From Pseudomicrostroma phylloplanum (taxonomy: Eukaryota; Basidiomycota; Exobasidiomycetes; Microstromatales): a stretch of DNA of 64,000 nucleotides. The notes below the pieces were generated by a model. It worked only from the letters and a program-made list of their open reading frames with translations. It had not been told where the DNA came from and made no database searches. Shown piece by piece: positions 18,601-27,807 of this stretch. Both the position numbers and the translations under genes were made by a program. Within the stretch, counting starts at the first letter, position 1. Each line of letters opens with the position of its first letter. The stretch lies in NCBI GenBank assembly GCA_039545275.1, contig BCHS01000001.1, positions 1,628,853 through 1,692,852 of the forward strand. The letters are read 5' to 3'.

Positions 18601-20923
18601 AATGAGCAGGGTTAGCTCTGCTGCCGAGGACGAAGGACTGGAAGCCTACCTCAGAGACGGAGACCTGCTCGAAGCGGTGGAGGCAGCTGCTGGCGGAGGC
18701 GTTGGTGACCTGAAGGCAGCACGTCCACCCTACGAGGCAAAGCGGCAACAAGCCACCATGCTGTATGTGTCCGCGTTGGGCTTCCTCGATTCTCGAGGCC
18801 GGAGGGGCAGCGACCCCTTCGGTCGTCAGGACTCCGTGCAGCAGGCGTCACAGGCCTATCGCAATGCTCGGCTGATCAGTATCGTGGAGCAGATTGCCGG
18901 CCTGCTGAACACTGCCGAAGCGTCGATCCAGCTCGTCTCGGATGACGAGGTCCTTCTGATTGCTCACACCGGGCAAAGGATCTCCTCACATGATGACATC
19001 ACGCGGACTCCAAGGCCAAACACTGAAAGTCGCCCTCGTGCTGTAGCAGCGGGGGCACTGGGCGTGAACCTGTTCGATGGGTCAGACAGCAGGCGGAACT
19101 CTCTCGCCGATCCAGCAAACCTTCGAGACGACTCTCTAGATGCACACGCCATCCTGAGCAGGGGCGGAGCGCCAGTTGTGCTACCGCACATTCAGAGTGA
19201 CTGGCGGTTCACCCAACGCGATCGCATCAGCGGTGCGAGCAGTTCAGCCGCCTTCTGGGGTGCTGCTTCCATCCTATCAAGCGATGGCATGCCGGTCGGA
19301 ACGATCAGCGTCCACGACTTTCTGCCGCGCCGAGAAGGCCTGAGCAAAGACGAGAAAGCCCAATTGGCAGAGGCTGCAAAGGAGGCCGGGCACGAGCTGG
19401 AGAGGATCCGCCGTGTGGCTCTGGGCAACCGGCTGGCTCTATTCGATGAAAGCCTGCTATCGTGGTCGATGGCTGATCACCGCGAGACATCTCCGCGCGA
19501 TCATGCGGTTGAAAGCGTGTTCGAGAAGAGCCCGGGTCTCCTTGCCCCGCCAGGATCAGTCGACCATGGAGCTCCGTCGTCTTTGCCTTTGCAACCTCCG
19601 AGTCCCAATGGCTCCCTCGCTCAGCGTAGAGGCGTCAAGGCGCCTCGAAGCCTCGATGTTGCAGGCCCTGGGTCAGCTTCTCCACGTAGTGCCAGCCTGC
19701 ACCCACAGATGGCGACATTCCAGGCAGCTCTTCGGACCATCGCATCTGCCCTCTGTATGGACCTGGCCTACATCGCGCAAGTCGGATCGCATCGCGCGCC
19801 TACTTCGCCCGAGCTGCCAGACAGCATGGACTGCACGACCGTGGCGCGTTACGATGCAGGACTCACCACGTCGGCTCCAGTGCTTACGTTGGACGCACCC
19901 CTCCACCTCTGCGCCTTGGCAGCAGCGAAGCGAGGGCTGCACTTCCAGCAGGATCCTGTGCGAGTCTCACAGCTCTTGGGTCAGTCTGCACCGTCTGCGT
20001 CATCGACTGCCGCTGACATCTTCCATACGGCTGCAGTTGTAAGCTGTGGTCTGAAGGATGGCGCCCGTGGCGGCAAGAACCCGGAAGGCTGGGTACTCGC
20101 CGTGGCGAGCTGCGCTCCTGGTGCTCGCATGAGTCCGGAAGGCACAATCTACCTGCTCCGCTTTGCAAGTCTCCTGGCCCCCTTCTTGTCCGATGCACCC
20201 AAGTCACCTCCTCCCGCCGGCGTGGCCGCACCACCCGCACCCCGTACCATGGGCCGAGCCAGAGGTCTGAGCTCCCCTGCGCTTCCCAAGTTCCGCCCTC
20301 CGATGCTGAGCGAGCACCGTAGTCGCAGCATCAGCTTCTCGCGGAACAGTCCAGGGAACGCAATCTCCCCTCCTCTTCCCCCACCCAGCGGCGCACTGCC
20401 CTCGCCTCCGCCCTTCTCGCCCAGCGTGGCCTCCGCGTCCGCTTCTGCTGCCTCTTCGATCCGCTCTGGGCCGAGTCCGGTGACAAGCCTGAAGCGACTC
20501 GCGCCCATGGCCCCGCCACCGCTCTCGCCTCCTCCCACAGAATCGCTCCCGCCGCTGCCAAAGACTGGTGCAGTCCACGTCCACGGAGCAAACGTAGCCG
20601 TCAGCTCTCCTTTGCGCACCTATTCTCCCCTCCCTGGCATGACCCTACCAGCCAGTTTCGCCGGTGCCAGTGCTCCTTCTGGAGCTGCTGGAGGTTCCAC
20701 TTCCTCCTCCTCCTCCTCCACTTCCTCCCCAGCAAGGCCAAGCCCTCCTACACGAAGCGTCTCTCAGCCCCGCGCGCCACACAAGGGTGCCGCGGCGGCG
20801 ATGAATCGACACAAGGCGAGGTCCTCGTCGGCGCACCTCGATGGCGAGCCGGTGGAGACGATGGCGAGCTCGACGTCACGGACGGAGCTGGCGGCGGTGC
20901 TGATGCATCAGGAGAGGTATTGA
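15665..20923 (+). CDS. Large fungal protein with GAF-like region(s)
   Basis: Single exon, 1752 residues. The first 1000 or so are Ser/Pro-rich and probably disordered, with short conserved-looking helices (DDIEAMLRSQRDSVQDLEALL near residue 535). Residues 1068-1250 resemble a GAF domain: helix ARLISIVEQIAGLL, strands ASIQLVSDDEVLLIAHTG, a central FWGAASILSSDGMPVGTISV strand pair and a closing helix LAEAAKEAGHELERIRR. A second possible GAF-like fold spans about 1349-1512 (TFQAALRTIASALCMDLAYIAQVG). No kinase, cyclase or phosphodiesterase catalytic motif is visible, so this would be a sensor or scaffold rather than an enzyme. The C-terminus is Pro/Ser-rich. The ATG at 15665 is the first in-frame ATG with acceptable context; open frame continues upstream without obvious domain content. 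Function unknown. Confidence 0.7.
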   Translation: MARPQAFSPEYFLCPTENGPSFSGPGPAALHMAPSARHMQPRTNMDLPRIPRDAESRPGQIANLPMPMTRNFSRPSHQPYPHKPNASSGDSAEYDDRREVMRPAHKSAAALPNGARTRTLNASGDSTADSSRGTTEYSPSSSRPPSLSLSSSRDSEYGHVDSPITPLRSITTNAPPPIKKDAITAPHSFLLAPPSTEVFPQGSSATNENRAASPVPGSSGGEAKGKFSRLRHAASASNIGRSFGKKGKAVAVDFDVGEARSAAKNSFSDRNASSFARTISQPARAPSPSGFSMSSRDDAMSAKDVGKGGFLGPEASDYARANSPAWREYDDGEEEGGAKKSKAGKIWGQLFSKQSSQGPVWTFSNSSSDGSSQPSGSGRSSSHNSTSRKVDRLLGLGEEERLRLNQTSSPEPREGERLRALNKTPQPRTEFIPDVLAEYSADWRPPYRQATSSRAFTPGHQRQQGSRGSSQSNMTTSSVSSSSSQPRRLHHNHNISTSSHDSFGTSSTSESRISDQAPVLDHPLVLAGRDLSDDIEAMLRSQRDSVQDLEALLNAHRHITKKRASQLPQRRSRDKASIVSHPIPALPGSSSSSPASFHAPALPSPQESLTFLPTHRGGGRIGQSSLSSAVTDWSTSSYSQSTSFSSSITPDARWTTDRADNMPPRPPRITAKSELRKGSTSSIDMARLLPEPAPPNSGKLTPDQFQDAAEEARSQGNGPAGQGRGAHAHEEVNAASSALLTVSSKTAPATRSAITSDALYTLPTFQRVTSQAVLDPGVGDARDEKLSRKENPSETPITPAPLPLQARAAQTLASLPPLASLLEACLVASGNNSKAAKNAWHDFQRQQPDLLTSSTSKDQLPSTWAAYMQLYARGDMDLSDPPRPVAAPVIRKASLRSVPSSAMDRFGPTIELPATSGGKTFTPGTGLDFKFPLPPSRQGASMAGGGQATGTNNFMKMLKGQRKGAGSGDATTSGRSTPAMSRVSSAAEDEGLEAYLRDGDLLEAVEAAAGGGVGDLKAARPPYEAKRQQATMLYVSALGFLDSRGRRGSDPFGRQDSVQQASQAYRNARLISIVEQIAGLLNTAEASIQLVSDDEVLLIAHTGQRISSHDDITRTPRPNTESRPRAVAAGALGVNLFDGSDSRRNSLADPANLRDDSLDAHAILSRGGAPVVLPHIQSDWRFTQRDRISGASSSAAFWGAASILSSDGMPVGTISVHDFLPRREGLSKDEKAQLAEAAKEAGHELERIRRVALGNRLALFDESLLSWSMADHRETSPRDHAVESVFEKSPGLLAPPGSVDHGAPSSLPLQPPSPNGSLAQRRGVKAPRSLDVAGPGSASPRSASLHPQMATFQAALRTIASALCMDLAYIAQVGSHRAPTSPELPDSMDCTTVARYDAGLTTSAPVLTLDAPLHLCALAAAKRGLHFQQDPVRVSQLLGQSAPSASSTAADIFHTAAVVSCGLKDGARGGKNPEGWVLAVASCAPGARMSPEGTIYLLRFASLLAPFLSDAPKSPPPAGVAAPPAPRTMGRARGLSSPALPKFRPPMLSEHRSRSISFSRNSPGNAISPPLPPPSGALPSPPPFSPSVASASASAASSIRSGPSPVTSLKRLAPMAPPPLSPPPTESLPPLPKTGAVHVHGANVAVSSPLRTYSPLPGMTLPASFAGASAPSGAAGGSTSSSSSSTSSPARPSPPTRSVSQPRAPHKGAAAAMNRHKARSSSAHLDGEPVETMASSTSRTELAAVLMHQERY

Positions 20924-21262
20924 GTCGGTGGGAACTGGGGAGCGGGGACTGGAAAGGGGGAGGGCAAGGAAGGTGAAGCAGGTGTCTTCGCAGCCATCAC
21001 ATTATCGGGTCATCCTCGTTCGTTCAGTCTCATCTCATGTATGCTTCGTGTGCATTCTAATCCCTCCTGTATCTCTAGCCAACCCAGACGCAACCATTAT
21101 CGTACATACGCATAGCGTTCATCTCTCTTCCTTTCTCCAATTCTTCTCTGTCGGGTCTCAGCCAATGTAATCTTATGAACTCTTGCAACGAAATGAAGCA
21201 GCCAGCTAACCAAAGTTGCAATTGCGATGATGTCGCTCGGATGGTTCTTTTTCTTCGACATC
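20924..21262. other. Convergent 3' flanks
   Basis: 339 bases between the stops of two convergent genes. It holds only 3' untranslated-type sequence; I see no gene. Confidence 0.5.
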
Positions 21263-22765
21263 TCAGAAGAGCAAAACAGCCCGACAGGCACTGCACCTCA
21301 CCTCGCTCCACGCGAGCATCTCCTCGATCTCGAGTGCGTCGGGGAGACGAAAGCGACCTTGGAAGATGACGTGGAGTGCTGCAGCTCCTGCTCCGGGGAG
21401 CGCTGGCGCTGCTAGCTCAGCAGACGAGGCTCCTCCAGCGGGCGAGGGTGGGGACGAGTAGCACAGAGCTCTATACCCCGCCGAGAGGCCTTGTCCCTTG
21501 ATCTGCACGTGCGCCCCTGGAGGGACGCGCGAGCCGACATTGACCACCACCTGGGTTTCGGTGTACGCTGAGTGAGGCGAAGACTGGGATGTTACAGCTG
21601 CTGAAGGCTGCGGAATGGTCTCACTCACCGTCTCCTCGGCCGCTGGCACCTCGTTGGGTACGGGCGGAGGAGGACGGACGACTCGCTCCCGCGGGCTGGG
21701 AGCAGCTCCTTGTAGCGCTCCAGTGGCAGGACCTCTCAGGTGCTCCCAGGGTCCATTGTCCAGTCGATCTGTTTTGAGGACTACCTTGACATCACTTAGA
21801 GCCGGGCACGTACGGAGAAGGGAGACGACTTCTTCCCCGCTGATGCCGCTCCATCCGATTAGACTCAGGGTGCGGAGGGAGCCTGCGCCGCTCTGGCTCG
21901 TCCCGTTGGAATGGACAACCGTCTGTGAGAACTCACGTCGTGGTGTGGGGTGCTCCTTCTCACCCAGTCCTGCCCCGCTCCACGGAGCCAGCCCAACACC
22001 CAGCCTCGGCATATCATCAAGCTTCTGCCGTCTCGCCTCTTCAGCCCTTCCCGCCTCCCAGGGCGGCAGGGTCCACTCTGGCGGTAGGGCCTCTGCGGGA
22101 CTAACGAGTGTCAAGAAGCCAAGGATGCGCCTGAGCATGCGCGCCTCGTGCGCCGGACCAGCATCGCGTCTCTCCCGTACGCCGACCTTGTGCGTACGAG
22201 GAGCCAGCTGCGGGCGCGGGCGAGGCGCTACTGGCCGTGGAAGCGAGACGGGGTCTGCGGACTGCGCTGTTGCGCTCTTGTGCCAGTCGAAGGCGGCGGG
22301 CTGGAGTGTCAGGCCGGCTTTACGCGCCTCCAGATCCGGTATGGCCACAGCATGTATTGCGGAGCTTTCTTCTGCGAGATCACTGTACAGCTCTTCTTCG
22401 TCGTCCTCGTCTGGTCTGGCGAGACGTAGCCGCTGAAATTCCTGCCTTGCGGCGAGCCATTGGGAGAGGGAGAAGCGATGAGGTGGTGTAAGCTTCAGAG
22501 GCCCCAGATTGAGACTTGTCTTCCGCCGGCTGTTCTCCGCATGATCGAGTTTGGCATTAGACTCGAGCCCCCTGCTGCTGCTGCTGCTGTGCGAAGGGTG
22601 CGCATCATGGCTGTTGGTACGCAGCGCTCGGCATACCTGTAGGCGAAAGATGAGATGCGCGGCCAGGGGTAAGTAGGCGATGATCTCGAGTATGAGCTCT
22701 GGAGGCAGAGAGAGGAGATGTGAGGAGCTCGACTGAGGCGTGTCTCCTTCTGCCTCCTTGACCAT
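21263..22765 (-). CDS. F-box-like domain protein
   Basis: 500-residue single-exon product. Residues 17-50 read LLSLPPELILEIIAYLPLAAHLIFRLQVCRAL, a good F-box pattern (Leu-Pro-x-Glu-Leu, Ile-Leu, Leu-x-x-Val-Cys). The protein would therefore dock to Skp1 in an SCF ubiquitin ligase. A possible leucine-rich segment, LRTLSLIGWSGISGEEVVSLLRTCP, occurs near the middle; there may be too few repeats for a full LRR array. The rest is Pro/Ser/Arg-rich. The C-terminal block ALHVIFQGRFRLPDALEIEEMLAWSEV looks ordered. The start at 22765 is the first ATG of the frame and puts the F-box near the N-terminus. The substrate cannot be predicted. It is divergent with the PUB-domain gene across about 200 bases. 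Confidence 0.65.
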   Translation of the reverse strand: MVKEAEGDTPQSSSSHLLSLPPELILEIIAYLPLAAHLIFRLQVCRALRTNSHDAHPSHSSSSSRGLESNAKLDHAENSRRKTSLNLGPLKLTPPHRFSLSQWLAARQEFQRLRLARPDEDDEEELYSDLAEESSAIHAVAIPDLEARKAGLTLQPAAFDWHKSATAQSADPVSLPRPVAPRPRPQLAPRTHKVGVRERRDAGPAHEARMLRRILGFLTLVSPAEALPPEWTLPPWEAGRAEEARRQKLDDMPRLGVGLAPWSGAGLGEKEHPTPRREFSQTVVHSNGTSQSGAGSLRTLSLIGWSGISGEEVVSLLRTCPALSDVKVVLKTDRLDNGPWEHLRGPATGALQGAAPSPRERVVRPPPPVPNEVPAAEETVSETIPQPSAAVTSQSSPHSAYTETQVVVNVGSRVPPGAHVQIKGQGLSAGYRALCYSSPPSPAGGASSAELAAPALPGAGAAALHVIFQGRFRLPDALEIEEMLAWSEVRCSACRAVLLF

Positions 22766-22971
22766 AGATGATGGCCAGTTGATAGGATAGGATGACAAGG
22801 AGGGGAGAGAGGGAATCACTGATAGTCTACAACGTCTGTATCGTCAATCGAGACTCCGCTCACGGAAGCAGGGGTGGAGAAGAGACAATCTGTGCAGCGA
22901 GGCGCAAGCGGTCAGCCATTCGTACACTTCAGCATACCAGTACCATCAACACCTCCTCATAATTCCTCAAC

Positions 22972-24132
22972 ATGTCCGACTCACCTTCGTCACCACCAGC
23001 TGCCTCTACCACTGCTCCACCTCCATCGGCTCGCGAGGCCATCGCCGCCGCGGCTCAAGCGCGTCTCGCCTCTGCCCGTCAGGGCGGCACAAGTAGCGAA
23101 GCCGAGGCGCAACGGGCAAAGGAAGAGGCAGACCATCTTCTGCTCTGCAGACGCATCGTTGATTTACAGATTCGAAGGGACAGTGGGTATGAAAAGGCAT
23201 TCGAGTGTCTCAAGGTGAGTCGACTATGTTGTGCGAGCTATGAGGTGTATTGGGGAGGAGAGCAGCTCATAGGACGCCTTCCCATACCTGCTCGCGCCAC
23301 CACTCAACAGACGCTAGATACGCTCCTATCCAACATCATCTCGCATCCGACCGAGGAGAAATACCGCTCCTTCAAGTCGGAGAACCCACGTCTACAGCGC
23401 AGCGTCCTCTCCATTCCGGGAGGCACAGACTATCTCCTACAAGCAGGTTTTGGCACTCGCACAGTCGAGTTCAAACAGCAGTGGTACCTCCACCCGTCCG
23501 TCCAGCCGCCCAGTACCACCAGCGAAGCCTCCTCTCCCTCAACCTCCACTTCCGCCTCGCCCTCTACTTCAACAAACTCTGCTAGTAGCGCCCAGAAATG
23601 GCGTCGTCTCCAACTCGCACATCGCGTACTGCAAGAGCGTCTAGGGGAGAGCGAGGATCGTGCTTTGCAGAAGCGGGAGCAAGCTCGTCGCGAGGCCGAA
23701 GTGGAGAAGAGTCGTGCGGCGAGGGTCCTGCAGGAGGCGCAGGAGGATAGAGAGAGGGTGGCATTGAGGGCGCAGAGGGAGAGATTGGCTAGGGCGAGGG
23801 GACAGGAGGAACCTAGAGGAGCGGCAGCAGGACCTTCAGCTGTCACGGGCAGTCGTAGTGGTGCTGTCTATCAGCAGCCACTACCCGGGACAAGGGCGGA
23901 GTATCGCGTCAACACCTCTACTCTCGTCGGCAGCGGCAACTTACAAAACGCCGGTAGTCCAGGAGAGCAAGGAGCAGGAATCGACAGGAGCGACTATACG
24001 GCCGAGGTACCCTTTGATGATCCGAGCAATAGAGGCGACGACGCGGACCTGGACGAGGAGGACGAGCAGGGCAACAAGCCACCCCCATACGGTAGAGAGG
24101 ATTGGGGCAGTGGGAGAAGATTGGGGTCTTGA
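22972..24132 (+). CDS. PUB-domain protein (p97/Cdc48-binding type)
   Basis: Two exons, 22972..23214 and 23311..24132, 354 residues. An N-terminal Pro/Ala region leads to LLLCRRIVDLQIRRDSGYEKAFECLK, joined by splicing to TLDTLLSNIISHPTEEKYRSFK. PNxRxQRSVLSIPGGTDYLLQAGF-like sequence follows. This is the PUB fold (as in peptide N-glycanase and UBXN6), which binds the C-terminal tail of the AAA ATPase Cdc48/p97. A Glu/Arg-rich coiled coil follows (RVLQERLGESEDRALQKREQ), then an acidic tail. No transglutaminase or UBX domain is visible, so it is neither PNGase nor a clear UBX protein. The 96-base intron has GTGAGTCG and CAACAG borders and a length divisible by three with no stop, so unspliced RNA would add 32 residues inside the PUB fold. 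Spliced sequence matches the family better. Confidence 0.78.
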   Translation: MSDSPSSPPAASTTAPPPSAREAIAAAAQARLASARQGGTSSEAEAQRAKEEADHLLLCRRIVDLQIRRDSGYEKAFECLKVSRLCCASYEVYWGGEQLIGRLPIPARATTQQTLDTLLSNIISHPTEEKYRSFKSENPRLQRSVLSIPGGTDYLLQAGFGTRTVEFKQQWYLHPSVQPPSTTSEASSPSTSTSASPSTSTNSASSAQKWRRLQLAHRVLQERLGESEDRALQKREQARREAEVEKSRAARVLQEAQEDRERVALRAQRERLARARGQEEPRGAAAGPSAVTGSRSGAVYQQPLPGTRAEYRVNTSTLVGSGNLQNAGSPGEQGAGIDRSDYTAEVPFDDPSNRGDDADLDEEDEQGNKPPPYGREDWGSGRRLGS

Positions 24133-24257
24133 GCAAGCAAAAGAGTCAGTCACCGGGCCTCGAGAGTCCTTCTCCGACATCACGAAATCACGAAATCTAT
24201 AACGATCATGAGTACAATGCATATATTCCTTCCGGCCCTGTCTAATCACGTCCCCTC

Positions 24258-27200
24258 TCAATCTGCAAAGCGTATCGATCCACCACCCCACTGACCCCAA
24301 GCCGGCTGCTGCTGCTGCTGCTGCTGCTGAGACTGCTGAGACTGCTGAGGGTGTTGAGCAGGCGAGCTTGGCCTGCTGTTCGTGGGCGTCCTATTCTGGT
24401 CCTCCCCAAGGGCAGATAGCACGGCGTCTTCGTCTGCCTCGTCTTCGTGGAGGCGCTGCTGCTGCTGCTGCTGCTGGGCGTACGACGAAGGAGAAGGCAC
24501 AGCCTGCACCTGAGCTTGAGCGGCCTGTGAGCGAGTGGTCCTCCGAGTCGGCGTGCCTACACTCGAGGTAGAGCTGGACGCTCTCGGGCTCGCAGTAGCG
24601 CCCGCTGTGCTTTTCCTCGCACTACTCCTAGTAGCAGGCGAAGACGCTTGGCCACCCTCGGCCCCTCCGGAGCCTCCACCTTCCCAGGGTCGTCTCCTGT
24701 CCTCCAGACTCGTCCCCTCGAACCGCGCCACGAGCTGTTGCACATCAATCTCCCTCGCCCTCCTCCACTGATCCACCGTCTGCTTGAACTGCGTGATGAG
24801 TGGCGCAAGTCCATTGTAGAACTTGAGACCCTCGGAGAGGTTGGAGTGTACCTCGAAGAACTTGGAAGAGGAGAGGGAGAGATTGGAGAGGATCGAGTTG
24901 CGCTTGGAGAGGGTGGCGGAATTCGACTTGAGCTGTGCGGTGAAGGTCTCGTTTTGCGTCTGGTGGCGGGGGACGAGGGAGAATGGTCACGGTCAGGACG
25001 TTGGTTTATCGTCATCCCTCGCATGCTTGTACTCACCCCAGCTCGTTGCAACAGACCCTCAACCCTCTTCTCGAAGCCGTCCAGCTGCGACTCGACGCTC
25101 TTGTACTTCCTAAACTCGCCGTCAAACAGCCCCTCGAACATCTCCGGGCTCAAGTCCACCTCACCGGCGTACCCGCCCTGCCCACCGATCCCCTGATCGC
25201 CAGTGGCATTGCTCGATAGTCTCACCACCTCCCTCATGACCTTGTCTCGGATATCGTCCGACCTGACCAGCGAACGAGTCTCTGTCGCTAGAGCAGCAAG
25301 CTCTGCCAGGGCGTCATCGATACGTTCCAGAGTGGAACGCAACTCCCTCACAACTGTGCTCGAGCTGCTGATTGCCGCCGAAGAGGAGGCAGTCCCAGCG
25401 TCGCTTGGCAGCTGAGCCCTCACGACAGACTCGCCAGCCTCCAAGATCTGCCATGACTGACTCCACTTGGTCATCTTGCTCTGCACTACTGCATCACTGT
25501 CCCTAGCCATCTTAATAGTTCCCTTGAGCTCCTCCAGCCGCTTCCAGTAGCCTTGACCGGCGACCCGACTCTCTTGCCGCGTCCAGTGCTTGGATCCGCT
25601 GAACGTCTCCCGCACGGAGGCGTCTTCTTTAGACTCGGCCTCCAAGGCGGTCTGCGCCTGAAGAAGTGTCGACGTGTTCAGCTGAGACATCTTGTCCACA
25701 TCGCCTTTGAGACGGTACAGTGCTGTGAGACCTCCCTGCTCTCGAAAGCGCTCCATCTGCTCCACTAGAGCCGGGGGCAGGTCTTGCTGTTGACTTCCAG
25801 GCGCATTACGGTCCAGAGCATCAATGGCGGCGGGAAGACTGAGACTCTCCAAGGTACTCTTGACGAGTGCTTCCAGCTCTTGCCGTCTGCCCTCCACTGT
25901 GTCTCTCCACCAGGAGTCCTTCCTGTCCTCGTACACGCTGATCGCTAGGTGCGCTCCGTAAGGGACCAAAGCTGCGAACAGCGGCTTGCCCAAGGCAGGC
26001 AGAGAAGCATCGCCGCTTCCAACAGAGGAGCCGGGTGCGCGAAGGCATTCGACGGGCTTGGCTACTTCGGTGGGAAGCTTGGCAGTCACCATGCGAGCTG
26101 CTTGAATGGGTGCTAGAGAGCCACCAGGTGTGACCGGCTCGAGGTAAATGAGATCATTGTCTTTCTTCGCCCTCTTGAGATTACCCTCGATGGCTCCTTG
26201 CAGTCCTTTGAGGTCCGAGCCGACTGCCTCAGATGATGTGGTACTCGGCAGACCCTTCTTGAAAGCGGCCAGAGCTGACTTGACGTAGCCCTCTGCGAGC
26301 TGGAGTCGCGCAATCTCGTCACCATAGCGCGAGCCAGCAAGATCGTCCTGAGACTTGCGATACTGAGCAGCAGCGCCAAAGTGATGCCGCTTGACAGTGA
26401 TGTGGTTGAGCCAAGTCTGAGGATGGGCGCAAGGATCGTTGGTCAGTGTTGAGAACGCTTGCTTCGTCTCTCTCGTACTCAGGCTCACTCACCCTAGGAA
26501 TGGCCTCGATGCCATGCTCGATCTCTGCCCTCTTGGCCTGGTCTGCAGCCTGTTCGTACAGCTCCTCCACTGCCGCTGCCAGCTTTGCAACGGTTCCCGA
26601 CTTCATCCCATCGCTGACTGCTTTCTGCCAGAAGCACTCCTGAGCTTGAGCAAGTGACAAGGTGGCCAGAGGCTGCAGTGAGACTGGCGAGAGGCCGTGA
26701 GATGGGGAAGTCGGCGAGAGCTGGGGAATTAGGGAGGGCATCACTTGAGTCTCCAGATGCGACAGGATTGCCGAAGATGTCTGTGAAAAGCAATACAAGG
26801 CAAGGGTAAGCTCGCTGAACGATCACGCTCTGGTCACTGCTGCGCGGGCCTCACCTGAAAGTACGCTACCGCCCTTTTGATGCTAGCTCCATCATTTCTT
26901 GACTCTTGCGCCCCGAGCGTACTGGTCAAAGCAGCAATCGAATACAGCACGTTGGCCCTCTCCCAGGCAATGAGCGGATGACCGACAAATACCGTTCCAT
27001 CAAAGATGACTGCAAACTCCTCACTCTTCTTCCACATCGCAGCCAACTCGGCTGTGCTCTCACTGGACGAATCAACGTGGGAAGCGCCGGTACCGCCGCT
27101 GGCCAGAGCTCCCAGAAAGGAGACAGGCACGAGCGGCTGAGCCCAAGGAAAGGAGATGGGAACGCTGGCAGGCAGCTTGGTCGTGGCAAAGACGAGCTGG

Positions 27201-27421
27201 GCGTAGTATCGGTAGGCCATGTCCAGACTGGCCGCATGAGCCTCCATTGCTCCGACGCGAGCGCGTAGATCCACAAGGGAGGAGATATCAGAGGCAAAAG
27301 CATCGGGATGATGAGTTTCGCCAGAGTGAGAGATGATGGCTTGTCGTAGGGAGGAGGTGAATTGCGAGGAGAGGTTGGGCGAAGATGGGACCGGCAACGC
27401 GAGGACGTTGCGAGCGGACAT
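24258..27421 (-). CDS. RIM20: BRO1-domain pH-response protein Rim20/PalA
   Basis: Scaffold of the ambient-pH pathway that binds ESCRT-III (Snf7/Vps32) and the PacC/Rim101 factor to allow its cleavage. Four exons, all in phase 0: 27421..26855, 26780..26493, 26416..25037, 24959..24258 (978 residues). The BRO1 domain spans about 1-400 (DLRARV, YYAQLVFATTKLP, WERANVLYSIAAL, HHFGAAAQYRKSQDD). A coiled-coil V domain follows, with GLTALYRLKGDVDKMSQL and a closing EGLKFYNGLAPLITQFK. The tail is Ser/Gln-rich with two polyglutamine runs and ends WGQWGGGSIRFAD. The AQLVF..KLP signature resembles PalA/Rim20 more than Bro1/Vps31, whose equivalent is YYGQLE; Bro1 remains the alternative. The start MSARNVLALPVP is the only ATG giving the expected short N-terminus. 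Confidence 0.8.
24306..24330. repeat. CTG/CAG trinucleotide run (polyglutamine in RIM20)
   Basis: Eight perfect CTG units on the plus strand, read as CAG on the minus strand, coding Gln in the RIM20 tail. A second run of seven lies at 24456-24476. Both are length-polymorphism candidates. Confidence 0.85.
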
Positions 27422-27807
27422 GGTGGAGCCTACGCCTCTGGTGGCCGCGAGGGGATGAGATGAGGCGCAAGGGGAGAAAGACTGTCAGAACAGCCGCACT
27501 GCTCGTTCTGGAGTGCAGGAGGTCAAGCAACGGATGCGACGAGATGGGCGGTGGTACGGAAGTCAAGCATGGCGGAGCGGTTGCAAAACCTCGGGCGTGG
27601 TGTTGATCTCTCCGGACCTCCACTGCGACGCCGCATACGCAGAAGCCACTCCGCCGACACGACCTCAGCGGTGGTAGGCTATGATCGCTGATAGTCAGCC
27701 ATGACCCTCAAGCTCCAATGAAAGAGATCTTACGATGATATCCTTACTGCGAGACACTAAATTGACAACGAACATGTGATACGCCGCCAGCGTCTGCCTT
27801 TTTGCTG
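27422..27807. other. Intergenic: RIM20 promoter and CBC2 3' flank
   Basis: 386 bases between two genes on the minus strand. No gene supported; it should contain the RIM20 promoter. Confidence 0.45.
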
